Of a stretch of 12,822 nucleotides of DNA, positions 1-7,141 are shown piece after piece. A program made the translations under genes and the position numbers. This DNA is from Candidatus Methylomirabilota bacterium (lineage in GTDB: Bacteria; Methylomirabilota; Methylomirabilia; Methylomirabilales; Methylomirabilaceae): assembly GCA_028869615.1 (NCBI GenBank), contig JAGWRQ010000048.1, forward strand, positions 1 through 12,822, read 5' to 3'. The notes beneath the pieces are model-generated. The model had not been told where the DNA came from and searched no databases. It saw only the letters and a list, made by a program, of their open reading frames with translations. The stretch's first letter is position 1; each line of letters opens with the position of its first letter.

Positions 1-1635
1 GAAGGGATGACCCAGACGGTCTTCAACCCCGAGTTTCATCCGGAGGCCCATGAGGTGGCCCGACGGATGCGCACCGAATTTGTGGTGGCGATCAACGGCA
101 GGGTCCAGGCGCGCCCGCCGGGAACCGAAAACGCCCTGCTCCCCACCGGGGCGATTGAGGTCGTGGTAGAAGAGGCGCAGATCCTGAACGAGGCCAAGCC
201 ACCGGTCTTTCCGATTGAGGAGCAGACGGACGTGGCTGAGGAAATTCGGCTGACGTATCGATATCTGGACCTCCGTCGCCCATCGATGCTGCATAACCTG
301 CGCCTGCGTCACAAGGCGTGCCAAGCTGTCCGCGGCTATCTGGACCGCCATGGGTTTGTTGAGGTGGAGACCCCTATGCTGACCCGCAGTACGCCCGAAG
401 GAGCCAGGGACTATCTGGTCCCAAGTCGGCTGAACCCCGGGGAGTTCTACGCCCTGCCGCAGTCGCCTCAGCTCTTCAAGCAGCTCCTCATGATTGCGGG
501 AATCGATCGGTACTATCAGATCGTCAGGTGTTTTCGGGACGAGGATCTGCGGGCCGATCGGCAGCCGGAGTTCACCCAGATCGACCTCGAGATGTCGTTT
601 GTGGATCGAGAGGATGTGCTTGGGGTAACGGAAGGGCTGGTGGCGGCACTCTTTGAAGCGGCTGGCAAGCCTTCCCTCCCTCGACCCTTTCCGCGACTGA
701 CGTATGCCGAAGCGATCGACCGGTTCGGTCTCGATGCGCCGGATACCCGGTTCGGGATGGAACTTGCCGATTTGACCGAGCTATTGCGCGGGGTCGAGGC
801 CAAGGCGTTCGCCGAGCCGATTGCGCGAGGCGGCGCGGTGAAGGGGATAAACGTCAAGGGGTGCGGCTCATTCTCCAGGACGCAGATCGATGGACTGGTT
901 GACTACGCCAAGGGGTTTGGGGCCAAGGGCCTGGCCTGGTTTAAGGTGTCCGCGGATGGGATCCAGTCGCCCCTGGCCAAATTCCTCGGGCCGATGATCC
1001 TCGAACGCCTTGCTGAGCGACTGAAAGGGGAGACGGGGGATCTGCTGTTGCTGGTTGCCGATCAGGCAAAGACGGCGGCCGAGGCGCTGGGGCGTCTTCG
1101 AGTCAAATTGGGCCACGAACTGAAGCTGATCGATGAGAGTGCGCTGGCGGTTACCTGGGTCATCGACTTCCCGCTCCTTGAATACGATCCCGAGCAAGGG
1201 CGGTGGCAGGCGATGCATCACCCCTTTACGGCGCCGTTAGACGAGGATCTGCCGCTCTTTGACGCCGACCCCGGAAGCATCCGCGCCAAGGCCTATGATC
1301 TGGTCGTAAACGGGCAGGAGCTGGGCGGCGGCAGCATCAGGATCCACCGCCGGGATGTGCAAAGCCGGATGTTCGGCGCGCTTGGCATCGGCGCGGATGA
1401 GGCGAAGGCCAGGTTCGGGTTTCTCCTGGAAGCGCTTGAGTACGGCGCCCCACCCCACGGTGGGCTCGCCTTCGGCTTCGATCGGGTCATCGCGCTGCTC
1501 GCGGGGGCCGGCTCGATCCGGGATGTCATCGCCTTCCCCAAGACCCAAAAGGCGCAGGATCTGATGACGCAGGCCCCCTCGCCTGTCGACGCAAGGCAAC
1601 TCAGAGATCTGCAGATTAAACTGGATCTGGACTGA
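1..1635 (+). CDS. aspS: Aspartyl-tRNA synthetase, 5' end cut by the window edge
   Basis: Charges tRNA-Asp with aspartate in the cytoplasm. The reading frame is open to the first base (codons for E-G precede the ATG at 7), and the visible protein starts inside the N-terminal anticodon-binding OB fold. About 50 residues lie outside the window, so the ATG at 7 is not the true start. Counting from that ATG, class II motifs are clear: motif 2 around 176-197 (FRDEDLRADRQPEFTQ) and motif 3 around 486-493 (GGLAFGFDR). An insertion (GAD-type) domain of the bacterial AspRS family lies roughly between 270 and 400, and HHPFTAPLDED precedes the C-terminal catalytic part. The gene ends at TGA 1633-1635 with the usual family C-terminus (PSPVDARQLRDLQIKL). 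Whether it is discriminating, or also charges tRNA-Asn, cannot be judged without the missing N-terminus. tRNA-Asp lies about 6.8 kb downstream in the same window. Confidence 0.97.
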   Translation, partial: EGMTQTVFNPEFHPEAHEVARRMRTEFVVAINGRVQARPPGTENALLPTGAIEVVVEEAQILNEAKPPVFPIEEQTDVAEEIRLTYRYLDLRRPSMLHNLRLRHKACQAVRGYLDRHGFVEVETPMLTRSTPEGARDYLVPSRLNPGEFYALPQSPQLFKQLLMIAGIDRYYQIVRCFRDEDLRADRQPEFTQIDLEMSFVDREDVLGVTEGLVAALFEAAGKPSLPRPFPRLTYAEAIDRFGLDAPDTRFGMELADLTELLRGVEAKAFAEPIARGGAVKGINVKGCGSFSRTQIDGLVDYAKGFGAKGLAWFKVSADGIQSPLAKFLGPMILERLAERLKGETGDLLLLVADQAKTAAEALGRLRVKLGHELKLIDESALAVTWVIDFPLLEYDPEQGRWQAMHHPFTAPLDEDLPLFDADPGSIRAKAYDLVVNGQELGGGSIRIHRRDVQSRMFGALGIGADEAKARFGFLLEALEYGAPPHGGLAFGFDRVIALLAGAGSIRDVIAFPKTQKAQDLMTQAPSPVDARQLRDLQIKLDLD

Positions 1636-1692
1636 GAAGCCGCGTTCAGCCGTCAGCGAAGTCGCTCGTGTTATTGCTCCGAAAGTCCCGCG

Positions 1693-1784
1693 CGTCATTG
1701 CGAGGCGAAGCCGAAGTAATCTCACAGTCCTTCAGAACAACGACGGTGAGATTGCCGTGCTCCCGTTGGTCGCTCGCAATGACA
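1693..1784. repeat. MITE-like palindromic repeat with GTCATTGCGAG termini
   Basis: A ~91 bp element with perfect 11 bp terminal inverted repeats: GTCATTGCGAG at 1694-1704 and CTCGCAATGAC at 1773-1783. Nested inside is a second inverted pair, AATCTCAC (1718-1725) and GTGAGATT (1746-1753), enclosing a ~20 bp loop. It encodes nothing. Elements with GTCATTGCGAG ends are a commonly seen dispersed palindrome family in several bacterial lineages (from memory); only one copy is in this window. It sits between the aspS stop and the phoH promoter, so its RNA form may fold into a long hairpin and attenuate read-through from aspS. Confidence 0.8.
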
Positions 1785-1806
1785 AGCGCATGAACGGGTG
1801 GTGATG

Positions 1807-1835
1807 TTGACAGGGCTGCGGGACGGGAATATGCT
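1807..1835 (+). promoter_or_regulatory. Predicted sigma70-type promoter for the phoH operon
   Basis: TTGACA at 1807-1812 and TATGCT at 1830-1835 are separated by exactly 17 bp. The -35 is a perfect consensus and the -10 matches 4 of 6. It would start transcription near 1842, giving a leader of about 90 nt before the phoH ATG. It lies just downstream of the palindromic repeat. Predicted from sequence only. Confidence 0.65.
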
Positions 1836-1880
1836 GAGTGTAGAACAAGGGAGCGGCATTCAGCGACAAAAGGGTCGCAA

Positions 1881-1910
1881 GTTGCTGATGGCTGATAGCT
1901 GAACGCTGAG
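1881..1910. repeat. Short GCTGA-rich repeat tract in the phoH leader
   Basis: The tract has repeated GCTGA units (GCTGATGGCTGATAGCTGA, then ACGCTGAG). A related tract (AGCTGAATGCTGACCGCTGAG) occurs at 5422-5442 across the dgkA stop, and a fragment of the complementary form (TTCAGCCGTCAGC) lies at about 1646-1658. These look like copies of a dispersed GCTGA-type intergenic repeat. Here it falls in the predicted 5' leader of phoH. Confidence 0.45.
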
Positions 1911-1932
1911 TGATGAGCAGTGAAGCGGGGAG

Positions 1933-2925
1933 ATGACGAGGGACCAGATTCGACCGGAAACGAAGGTCTCCTTACCCATCGGGGAAGAGATCCAGCAACT
2001 GTTTGGTCGTAAGGACGAGGTCAGGAAGCTCATCGAAGAGGCGTTGCAGATCAAACTGGTTGCCCGAAACGGCCTCGTGAGCATCCAGGGTGAGGCGTCA
2101 GATGTGGCGGTGGGGGAGCAGGTCGTATCGGAGCTGATCTCGCAACTGACGCGCGGCGAGCGCGTGACGCCACAGGACGTGAAGCTGGCCCTTCGGCTTT
2201 TCATCAAGAAAGAGGAGGAGGAGTTCAAGCGGATCCAGGGTGAATTGATCGAGGTATCGTCAAAGAAGCGGCCGGTTCGACCGAAGGGTCCCGGCCAGCG
2301 ATGGTACATCGAGGCCATCCGCCACCACGATATCGTCTTTGCCATCGGGCCGGCCGGAACCGGTAAGACCTATCTGGCCATGGCGATGGCTGTGTCGGCT
2401 CTCTTGAAGCACGAGGTCAACAGGATCATTCTGACCCGGCCCGCCGTGGAGGCGGGGGAAAAGTTGGGGTTCCTTCCTGGCACGCTCTACGACAAGATTA
2501 ACCCCTATCTTCGACCCCTGTACGATGCGCTCTACGACATGATCGAGCTGGAACGTGTTACCCGTCTGATCGAGATGGGCACCATCGAGATCGCCCCGTT
2601 GGCCTTCATGCGAGGCCGGACCCTGAACGATTCGTTCATTGTATTGGACGAGGCCCAGAACACAACCTCGGAGCAGATGAAGATGTTTCTGACACGCCTT
2701 GGTTTCGGTTCAAAGACCGTTATCACGGGAGACATCACCCAGGTCGATCTACCTACCGGCAGACTGTCCGGCCTGATCGAGGTACAGCGCATTCTGAAAG
2801 GGATCGAGGGGATCAAGTTCGCCTATCTCGGCGAGGAGGACGTGGTGCGACACGAGTTGGTGCAGCAGATTGTCAGGGCCTACGAGGTGTACCAGACCTC
2901 CACGTCACCAGCCGAGAGGCGATAG
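1933..2925 (+). CDS. phoH: PhoH-like ATPase
   Basis: A PhoH/YbeZ family P-loop ATPase of 330 residues, the normal length. The N-terminal part (about 1-115) is the small domain typical of the family. The ATPase core has Walker A GPAGTGKT at 139-146, Walker B FIVLDEAQ at 235-242, a TGDITQVDLP motif at about 265-274 and VVRHELVQ at 304-311. The family is linked to RNA metabolism and physically or genetically to YbeY, whose gene lies two genes downstream. The ATG at 1933 is the only plausible start, because an in-frame TGA sits at 1921. The purine-rich GGGGAG directly abuts the ATG, which is too close for a good ribosome site, so initiation may be weak. First gene of the phoH-pgpH-ybeY-dgkA-era-recO cluster. 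Confidence 0.95.
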   Translation: MTRDQIRPETKVSLPIGEEIQQLFGRKDEVRKLIEEALQIKLVARNGLVSIQGEASDVAVGEQVVSELISQLTRGERVTPQDVKLALRLFIKKEEEEFKRIQGELIEVSSKKRPVRPKGPGQRWYIEAIRHHDIVFAIGPAGTGKTYLAMAMAVSALLKHEVNRIILTRPAVEAGEKLGFLPGTLYDKINPYLRPLYDALYDMIELERVTRLIEMGTIEIAPLAFMRGRTLNDSFIVLDEAQNTTSEQMKMFLTRLGFGSKTVITGDITQVDLPTGRLSGLIEVQRILKGIEGIKFAYLGEEDVVRHELVQQIVRAYEVYQTSTSPAERR

Positions 2926-2936
2926 GAGGGCGCCCG

Positions 2937-4583
2937 ATGGCGCCCTACAGGAACGGTATCGGTACCATCGCTCGCGTGCAGTCGCCCGCTACGCGGCGGC
3001 TGTTGAGCGCTCCGCGCGTGGTCTCTTCCTGGTTCCATTGGGCCACTGGGCGCCTTGAGCACCATCCGGGCGCGCTCTATACGCTCTGCGGTCTGGCGGT
3101 CCTTGCGATCATCCTCGTCATCGCGTCGTCACCGGCGCTCCCGGCGGGCATCCTTCCGCTCCTTGGGATCTGCTTGCTGGTCAGTTTCGTACTTGGGAGC
3201 CTCTGGCTGTACATCTGGACGCTCCAGCCCAAGCCGCTGCGGCAGCCGAAGAACTTATTTCTGCTCGCGTCGGTTGTCTTGTTAACGGTAACCATCACCC
3301 GTTCGTTTTTCTTTTTTCTTCCCTCCGTTCATCAGACGCTCCCCAATGTGCCTGCGAGCGCCCTCGAATACTCGATCCCTGTCGCCCTGGGAGGCCTGCT
3401 GCTGGCGATCCTTTTCAACAACCGCCTGGCTTTTGCGGGCGCTCTTGCCATCAGCATTCTGACCTCTCTCTTGGCGGCCGACGGATTCCGCTTCTTCCTG
3501 TACAGCCTTGTGAGTAGCCTTGCTGCGATCTTTGCCCTCGTTGGTCAAAAAGATCGGGCGATCTTGCTCAAGGCTGGGGTAGCTGTCGGGCTGGCGAACC
3601 TATACTCTATCCTCGCGTGGTCGTTGCTCTCCGGATCCACGGAACAACTCGGTTTTCATCTGCTGTGCGGCTTGGCTGGCGGGCTATTCGTTGCGATTCT
3701 GTCGCTGGGCCTGCTTCCACTGTTCGAATATCTGTTCGAGGTGGCCACCGATTTCCGATTGGTGGAGCTGTGCAACCTGAACCATCCGCTTCTGAAAGAG
3801 ATGATACTCAAGGCCCCCGGTACGTACCATCACAGTATCATGGTGGGCACCCTGGCTGAGGCGGCCGCTGAGGCGATCGGCGCGAATACCATGCTGTGCC
3901 GGGTGGGCGCCTACTACCACGACGTTGGGAAGATTACTAAGCCTTCGTACTTCGTCGAAAATCAGCGGAATGTCAAGAGTCGGCATGAAAAGCTTGGCCC
4001 GAACCTCAGCAACCTGGTGATCATGTCGCACGTCAAGGCGGGTATGGAGTTGGGCAGGGCCTATGGCCTGCCACCGGCAGTACTGGAGATGATCCCGCAG
4101 CACCACGGCACCAGGCTCACCCTCTTCTTTTACCACAAGGCTAAGGGCGCAGAAGAAGGCGACCAGGGCGAGGTTCAGGAAGAGCAGTTCCGGTATCCAG
4201 GGCCTAAACCCCAAACGAAAGAGGCGGCTATTCTGATGCTGGCCGACGCCGTTGAGGCAGCGTCGCGGACCCTCACCGAGCGGACTCCCGGGCGGTTCCA
4301 GGCGCTGGTTGCGAAGATCGTCAATGCCGTGTTCGCGGATGGGCAGCTCCGCGAATGCGAGCTGACTTTCAGCGAGCTTCGCCTCATTGAGGAGAGCTTT
4401 GTTCGGATTCTTTGCGGCACGTACCACCGACGGGTAGAGTATCCGGGTTTTGCCTTTGAGGAGTCCGCCGGCAGAAGGGGAGCGAATGGCGATGCAGGTC
4501 ATCAACCGACAAAGGAAGATCAGGCTCGACACGAGATTTCTAAAAAAGGTCGGGGAGACCACCCTCGTCACGGCAGGGGTTAA
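2937..4583 (+). CDS. pgpH: 7TM-HD family phosphohydrolase (PgpH/YqfF type, c-di-AMP phosphodiesterase-like), short form
   Basis: 548 residues with about eight membrane helices (roughly 47-65, 68-95, 106-127, 145-161, 164-182, 185-203, 208-232, 238-262) followed by a cytoplasmic HD domain. Metal-binding motifs are visible: HHS at 298-300, HD at 328-329, H365, HH at 389-390 and D437. In characterised PgpH proteins this domain hydrolyses c-di-AMP. Those proteins are usually around 700 residues and carry a ~250-300 residue extracytoplasmic 7TMR-HDED domain between the first and second helices. Here helix 1 runs almost straight into helix 2, so that sensor domain is absent. The start is strongly supported: AGGAGG at 2924-2929 overlaps the phoH stop, 7 nt before the ATG. 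The last ~45 residues, after RRVEYPGF, are polar and low-complexity and run ~92 bp into ybeY in another frame. The hydrolase family is firm; the substrate is inferred from the family. Confidence 0.9.
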   Translation: MAPYRNGIGTIARVQSPATRRLLSAPRVVSSWFHWATGRLEHHPGALYTLCGLAVLAIILVIASSPALPAGILPLLGICLLVSFVLGSLWLYIWTLQPKPLRQPKNLFLLASVVLLTVTITRSFFFFLPSVHQTLPNVPASALEYSIPVALGGLLLAILFNNRLAFAGALAISILTSLLAADGFRFFLYSLVSSLAAIFALVGQKDRAILLKAGVAVGLANLYSILAWSLLSGSTEQLGFHLLCGLAGGLFVAILSLGLLPLFEYLFEVATDFRLVELCNLNHPLLKEMILKAPGTYHHSIMVGTLAEAAAEAIGANTMLCRVGAYYHDVGKITKPSYFVENQRNVKSRHEKLGPNLSNLVIMSHVKAGMELGRAYGLPPAVLEMIPQHHGTRLTLFFYHKAKGAEEGDQGEVQEEQFRYPGPKPQTKEAAILMLADAVEAASRTLTERTPGRFQALVAKIVNAVFADGQLRECELTFSELRLIEESFVRILCGTYHRRVEYPGFAFEESAGRRGANGDAGHQPTKEDQARHEISKKGRGDHPRHGRG

Positions 4584-4932
4584 TGAGGCCGAGTGCGGGC
4601 TGTTGCTGGTGGGCGACCGGGCCATGACCCGCCTGAACCGGCAGTATCGAGGCAAGGCCACAAGTACGGATGTCCTCTCGTTTCCGATGCGCGAGGGGTC
4701 GTTTGCGTTGCTCTCGCCGCAACTGCTCGGCGACGTGGTGATCTCGGCTGAAACAGCTGATCGACAGGCCAGGGCCGCGGGCCGCGCGCTTCGAGATGAA
4801 CTGACGGCGCTCCTGATCCATGGTATTCTCCACCTTCTTGGCTACGACCATCAGACGCCGGCAGAGGCAAGGCGGATGAAACGCCTGGAGCGACAGTTCG
4901 GCCTTCCGTTCATCAAGGCAGAAAGTAGATAA
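4492..4932 (+). CDS. ybeY: Endoribonuclease / rRNA maturation factor YbeY
   Basis: A 146-residue single-domain zinc metalloenzyme for 16S rRNA 3'-end maturation and ribosome quality control. The signature HGILHLLGYDH gives the three zinc histidines H110, H114 and H120, and STDVLSFPM at 58-66 is the family motif. The ATG at 4492 is chosen because the protein then begins MQVINRQ, as is usual for YbeY, and AAGGGGAG at 4475-4482 lies 9 nt upstream. The ATG at 4486 is possible but only 3 nt from that site, and a frame open from 4450 would add non-conserved residues. The first ~92 bp overlap the end of pgpH, so translation is probably coupled. Cluster partners PhoH and Era share its RNA/ribosome role. 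Confidence 0.95.
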   Translation: MQVINRQRKIRLDTRFLKKVGETTLVTAGVNEAECGLLLVGDRAMTRLNRQYRGKATSTDVLSFPMREGSFALLSPQLLGDVVISAETADRQARAAGRALRDELTALLIHGILHLLGYDHQTPAEARRMKRLERQFGLPFIKAESR

Positions 4933-4937
4933 GCGTT

Positions 4938-5441
4938 GTGGATTCGTTGCATCCGTTTCGCTGTGCGCTCAAAGGGATCGAAGATGCGATCGCAACCCAA
5001 CGCCACCTGCGCATCCACATCGTCGTGGCTGGCTTCGTCGCGCTGTTCGGGCTGTTGCTGGGGCTGCCGTATGTTGACCTCGTGCTGCTGCTCATGGCCA
5101 TTGCGCTGGTCGTCATCACAGAGCTTCTGAATACTGCCGTGGAGTTGACTGTGGACCTCGTATCACCCGCCATTCACCCGATTGCCAGACGGGTAAAGGA
5201 CATCGCCGCCGGCGCAGTCTTAATCGCCGCGTTGGTTGCGGCTGTTGTCGGTATCATCATCCTTGCGCCCCCACTGTTCCGTACCCTCGTCGCGAGCCCG
5301 CTTTCAGCGAAGTCGGCCATGCTGGCGGCCGTTGTCATCGGGCTGGTGGGAAGCATCGTCGCTGCGCTCTCGCCACGCCCTTCCAAATCGAAACCCGATC
5401 AACTGTCAGCCATAAGCAAAAAGCTGAATGCTGACCGCTGA
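4938..5441 (+). CDS. dgkA: Diacylglycerol/undecaprenol kinase family membrane protein with C-terminal extension
   Basis: A small integral-membrane lipid kinase (DgkA/UdpK family) that phosphorylates diacylglycerol or undecaprenol for lipid recycling; which substrate is not evident. The N-terminal FRCALKGIEDA and RHLRIH, the ELLNTAVELTVD motif (62-73, with the family Glu/Asn/Glu positions E62, N65, E69) and KDIAAGAVL (87-95) are diagnostic. Core helices lie at about 27-43, 47-66 and 91-110. The family core is ~120 residues; this protein has 167, with an extra hydrophobic helix at about 126-145 and a basic tail. The end of the tail is encoded by a GCTGA-type repeat. The start is GTG at 4938, 5 nt after the ybeY stop, with no strong ribosome site, which suggests coupled translation. 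Confidence 0.9.
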   Translation: MDSLHPFRCALKGIEDAIATQRHLRIHIVVAGFVALFGLLLGLPYVDLVLLLMAIALVVITELLNTAVELTVDLVSPAIHPIARRVKDIAAGAVLIAALVAAVVGIIILAPPLFRTLVASPLSAKSAMLAAVVIGLVGSIVAALSPRPSKSKPDQLSAISKKLNADR

Positions 5442-5442
5442 G
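5405..5442. repeat. GCTGA-type repeat with hairpin, spanning the dgkA stop codon
   Basis: GTCAGC at 5405-5410 pairs with GCTGAC at 5430-5435, and AGC at 5415-5417 pairs with GCT at 5423-5425, giving a small imperfect hairpin. The 3' part resembles the GCTGA tract at 1881-1910. The dgkA stop TGA (5439-5441) lies inside the last GCTGA unit, so the repeat encodes the final ~12 residues of DgkA. It lies between dgkA and era. Confidence 0.45.
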
Positions 5443-5459
5443 TTCTCATCGCTTCAGGC

Positions 5460-6365
5460 ATGGACGTGAACAACTACAAATCCGGCTTCGTGGCGATCAT
5501 CGGCCGCCCCAACGTAGGTAAATCGACCCTCATGAATCGCCTGTTGGGACAGAAAGTGTCGATCGTCTCCCCCAGGCCGCAGACGACCAGAACCAGAATT
5601 ATGGGGATCAAGAGCCTGCCTGGAGCGCAATTGATCTTCCTGGATACGCCGGGGATTGATAAATCGGGTGGCTACTTCCATCGGCTGATGGTGAAAACGG
5701 CTACGAACAGCCTGGAGGGGGCAGACGTGATCCTCTGGATGGTGGAAGCCCCCAATCCGTTCTCCCAGGGCGACAAGTTAATCCTGGAGATTCTGAAGCG
5801 CGTCACATCTCCGATCCTTCTCGCCATCAATAAAGTCGATCTCGCGGAGAAAGAAAGTCTGTTGCCCGCGATCGATCGCTTCCGGGCGCTGCTGCCATTG
5901 GCCGAGATTGTTCCGATCTCCGCCACTGAAGGCGACAACGTCGCGCTCCTTGAATCGCTGCTGGTCCAATATCTCCCGGAGGGACCGCCGCTGTATCCCC
6001 CCGATCAGTTGACTGACCAACCCGAGCGGTTCATCATCGCCGAACTGATCCGCGAGCGGGTCTTCCGCTCGGTTTACCAGGAGGTGCCGTATGCGGTGGC
6101 CGTGTTGGTGGAAAAGGTCAGGCCGCGGGAAGGGCGGCCACTCACCGACGTCGAGGTGACCATTTATGTCGAGAAGGACTCACAGAAGGCGATCATCATT
6201 GGGCGCGGGGGGGCCATGCTGAAGCGGATCGGGGCGATGGCCAGGCCGGAGATCGAGAAGCTGCTCGGCACCCAGGTCTTCTTGAAGCTGTGGGTCAAGG
6301 TTCGCAGCGATTGGCAGAGGGATGACGAGGCGCTGAGGCGGCTCGGCTATCTGCAATCCCAATAG
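5460..6365 (+). CDS. era: GTPase Era, ribosome small-subunit assembly
   Basis: 301 residues, the normal Era length. It binds the 3' end of 16S rRNA and acts as a checkpoint in 30S assembly at the inner membrane/cytoplasm. The GTPase domain has G1 GRPNVGKS (15-22), the switch-I region PQTTRTR (40-46), G3 DTPG (62-65), G4 NKVD (124-127) and G5 SAT (154-156). ERFIIAELIRE (189-199) marks the link to the C-terminal KH domain, whose RNA-binding loop is IIIGRGG (245-251). It starts 18 nt after dgkA, with only a poor ribosome site (AGG at 5456-5458 just before the ATG). Placement between dgkA and recO is the classic arrangement. Confidence 0.97.
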   Translation: MDVNNYKSGFVAIIGRPNVGKSTLMNRLLGQKVSIVSPRPQTTRTRIMGIKSLPGAQLIFLDTPGIDKSGGYFHRLMVKTATNSLEGADVILWMVEAPNPFSQGDKLILEILKRVTSPILLAINKVDLAEKESLLPAIDRFRALLPLAEIVPISATEGDNVALLESLLVQYLPEGPPLYPPDQLTDQPERFIIAELIRERVFRSVYQEVPYAVAVLVEKVRPREGRPLTDVEVTIYVEKDSQKAIIIGRGGAMLKRIGAMARPEIEKLLGTQVFLKLWVKVRSDWQRDDEALRRLGYLQSQ

Positions 6366-6369
6366 AGAC

Positions 6370-7119
6370 ATGCCGTTACATACGACCGAAGCGATTGTGA
6401 TCGGCGGACACAATCTTGGCGAGGCAGACCGAATTATTCCATTCTTCACGCGAAGGCTGGGGAAGATCCGTACGGTGGCGAAAGGGGCAAGGCGGGTTCG
6501 CAGCCGATATGGCGGGACCCTCGAACTGTTCACGCTCGGTCAGCTCGTCTTCTTTGAGTCGCCTCACCGGACCCTGCATAAGATCAACGAGTTCTCTGTT
6601 GTCGAGCCGTTCGCCGCGCTCAAGGCCGATCTGAGAAGGCTGAGCCGTGGCGCCTACCTCGTGGAACTGGCGGGCGCATCTGTCGAGGAGGGGGAGCCAA
6701 ACGAGGAGATCTTTCTCTTGCTTCGGGATGCCCTTAGGCTGCTTGTCCTATATGATGAACCGCGCCTCCTCAGGTCGTTTGAGATCCGCCTCCTCAGGAT
6801 TGTCGGATACCTGTTAGAGCTCTATCGTTGCCTGGTATGCCGGTCGGTGCTGGGGCACGGCACTGAACCTGCCATCAGCCCGATCCGCGGTGGACTGGTC
6901 TGCTCCAGGTGCCTTTCACGGGCGTCAGATACTTTACCTATCTCTTTGGAATCATTGGGATTTCTTCGCTCAGTTCTGCATGGTGGGCTGGAGCAGTCGC
7001 TGGCTTCGCCTCTTGCTCATCCCCACATCACTAACCTGCAAGAGGTCTTGAGAGTGTGTATTAGCCACTTCTTCGGAAAAAGACTTCGGTCTACTGCCTT
7101 CCTCTCTCTTGTTGAATAG
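6370..7119 (+). CDS. recO: DNA repair protein RecO
   Basis: A 249-residue recombination mediator that helps RecA load on SSB-coated DNA and anneals strands in the RecFOR pathway. The N-terminal OB fold (about 1-80) has the family pattern TTEAIVIGGHNLGEADRII and a GKIRTVAKGARR segment. The helical C-terminal domain holds a zinc site formed by CLVC (154-157) and CSRC (178-181). It begins 4 nt after the era stop, so it is clearly in the same transcript. The last ~50 codons look more AT-rich than the rest of the gene by eye, but the frame is intact. Confidence 0.95.
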   Translation: MPLHTTEAIVIGGHNLGEADRIIPFFTRRLGKIRTVAKGARRVRSRYGGTLELFTLGQLVFFESPHRTLHKINEFSVVEPFAALKADLRRLSRGAYLVELAGASVEEGEPNEEIFLLLRDALRLLVLYDEPRLLRSFEIRLLRIVGYLLELYRCLVCRSVLGHGTEPAISPIRGGLVCSRCLSRASDTLPISLESLGFLRSVLHGGLEQSLASPLAHPHITNLQEVLRVCISHFFGKRLRSTAFLSLVE

Positions 7120-7141
7120 GGCCTGAGTAGGGGAGGTGTCT

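Noticed and set aside
1636..1692. Short palindrome AGCGAAGTCGCT after aspS as a terminator
   Set aside because: The stem is 5 bp with a 2-base loop and no T-tract, too weak to call.
3684..4661. Long open frame on the minus strand (325 codons) opposite pgpH
   Set aside because: It lies antisense to the conserved HD domain of pgpH and the start of ybeY. Its translation has no recognisable motifs, and high GC explains the open frame.
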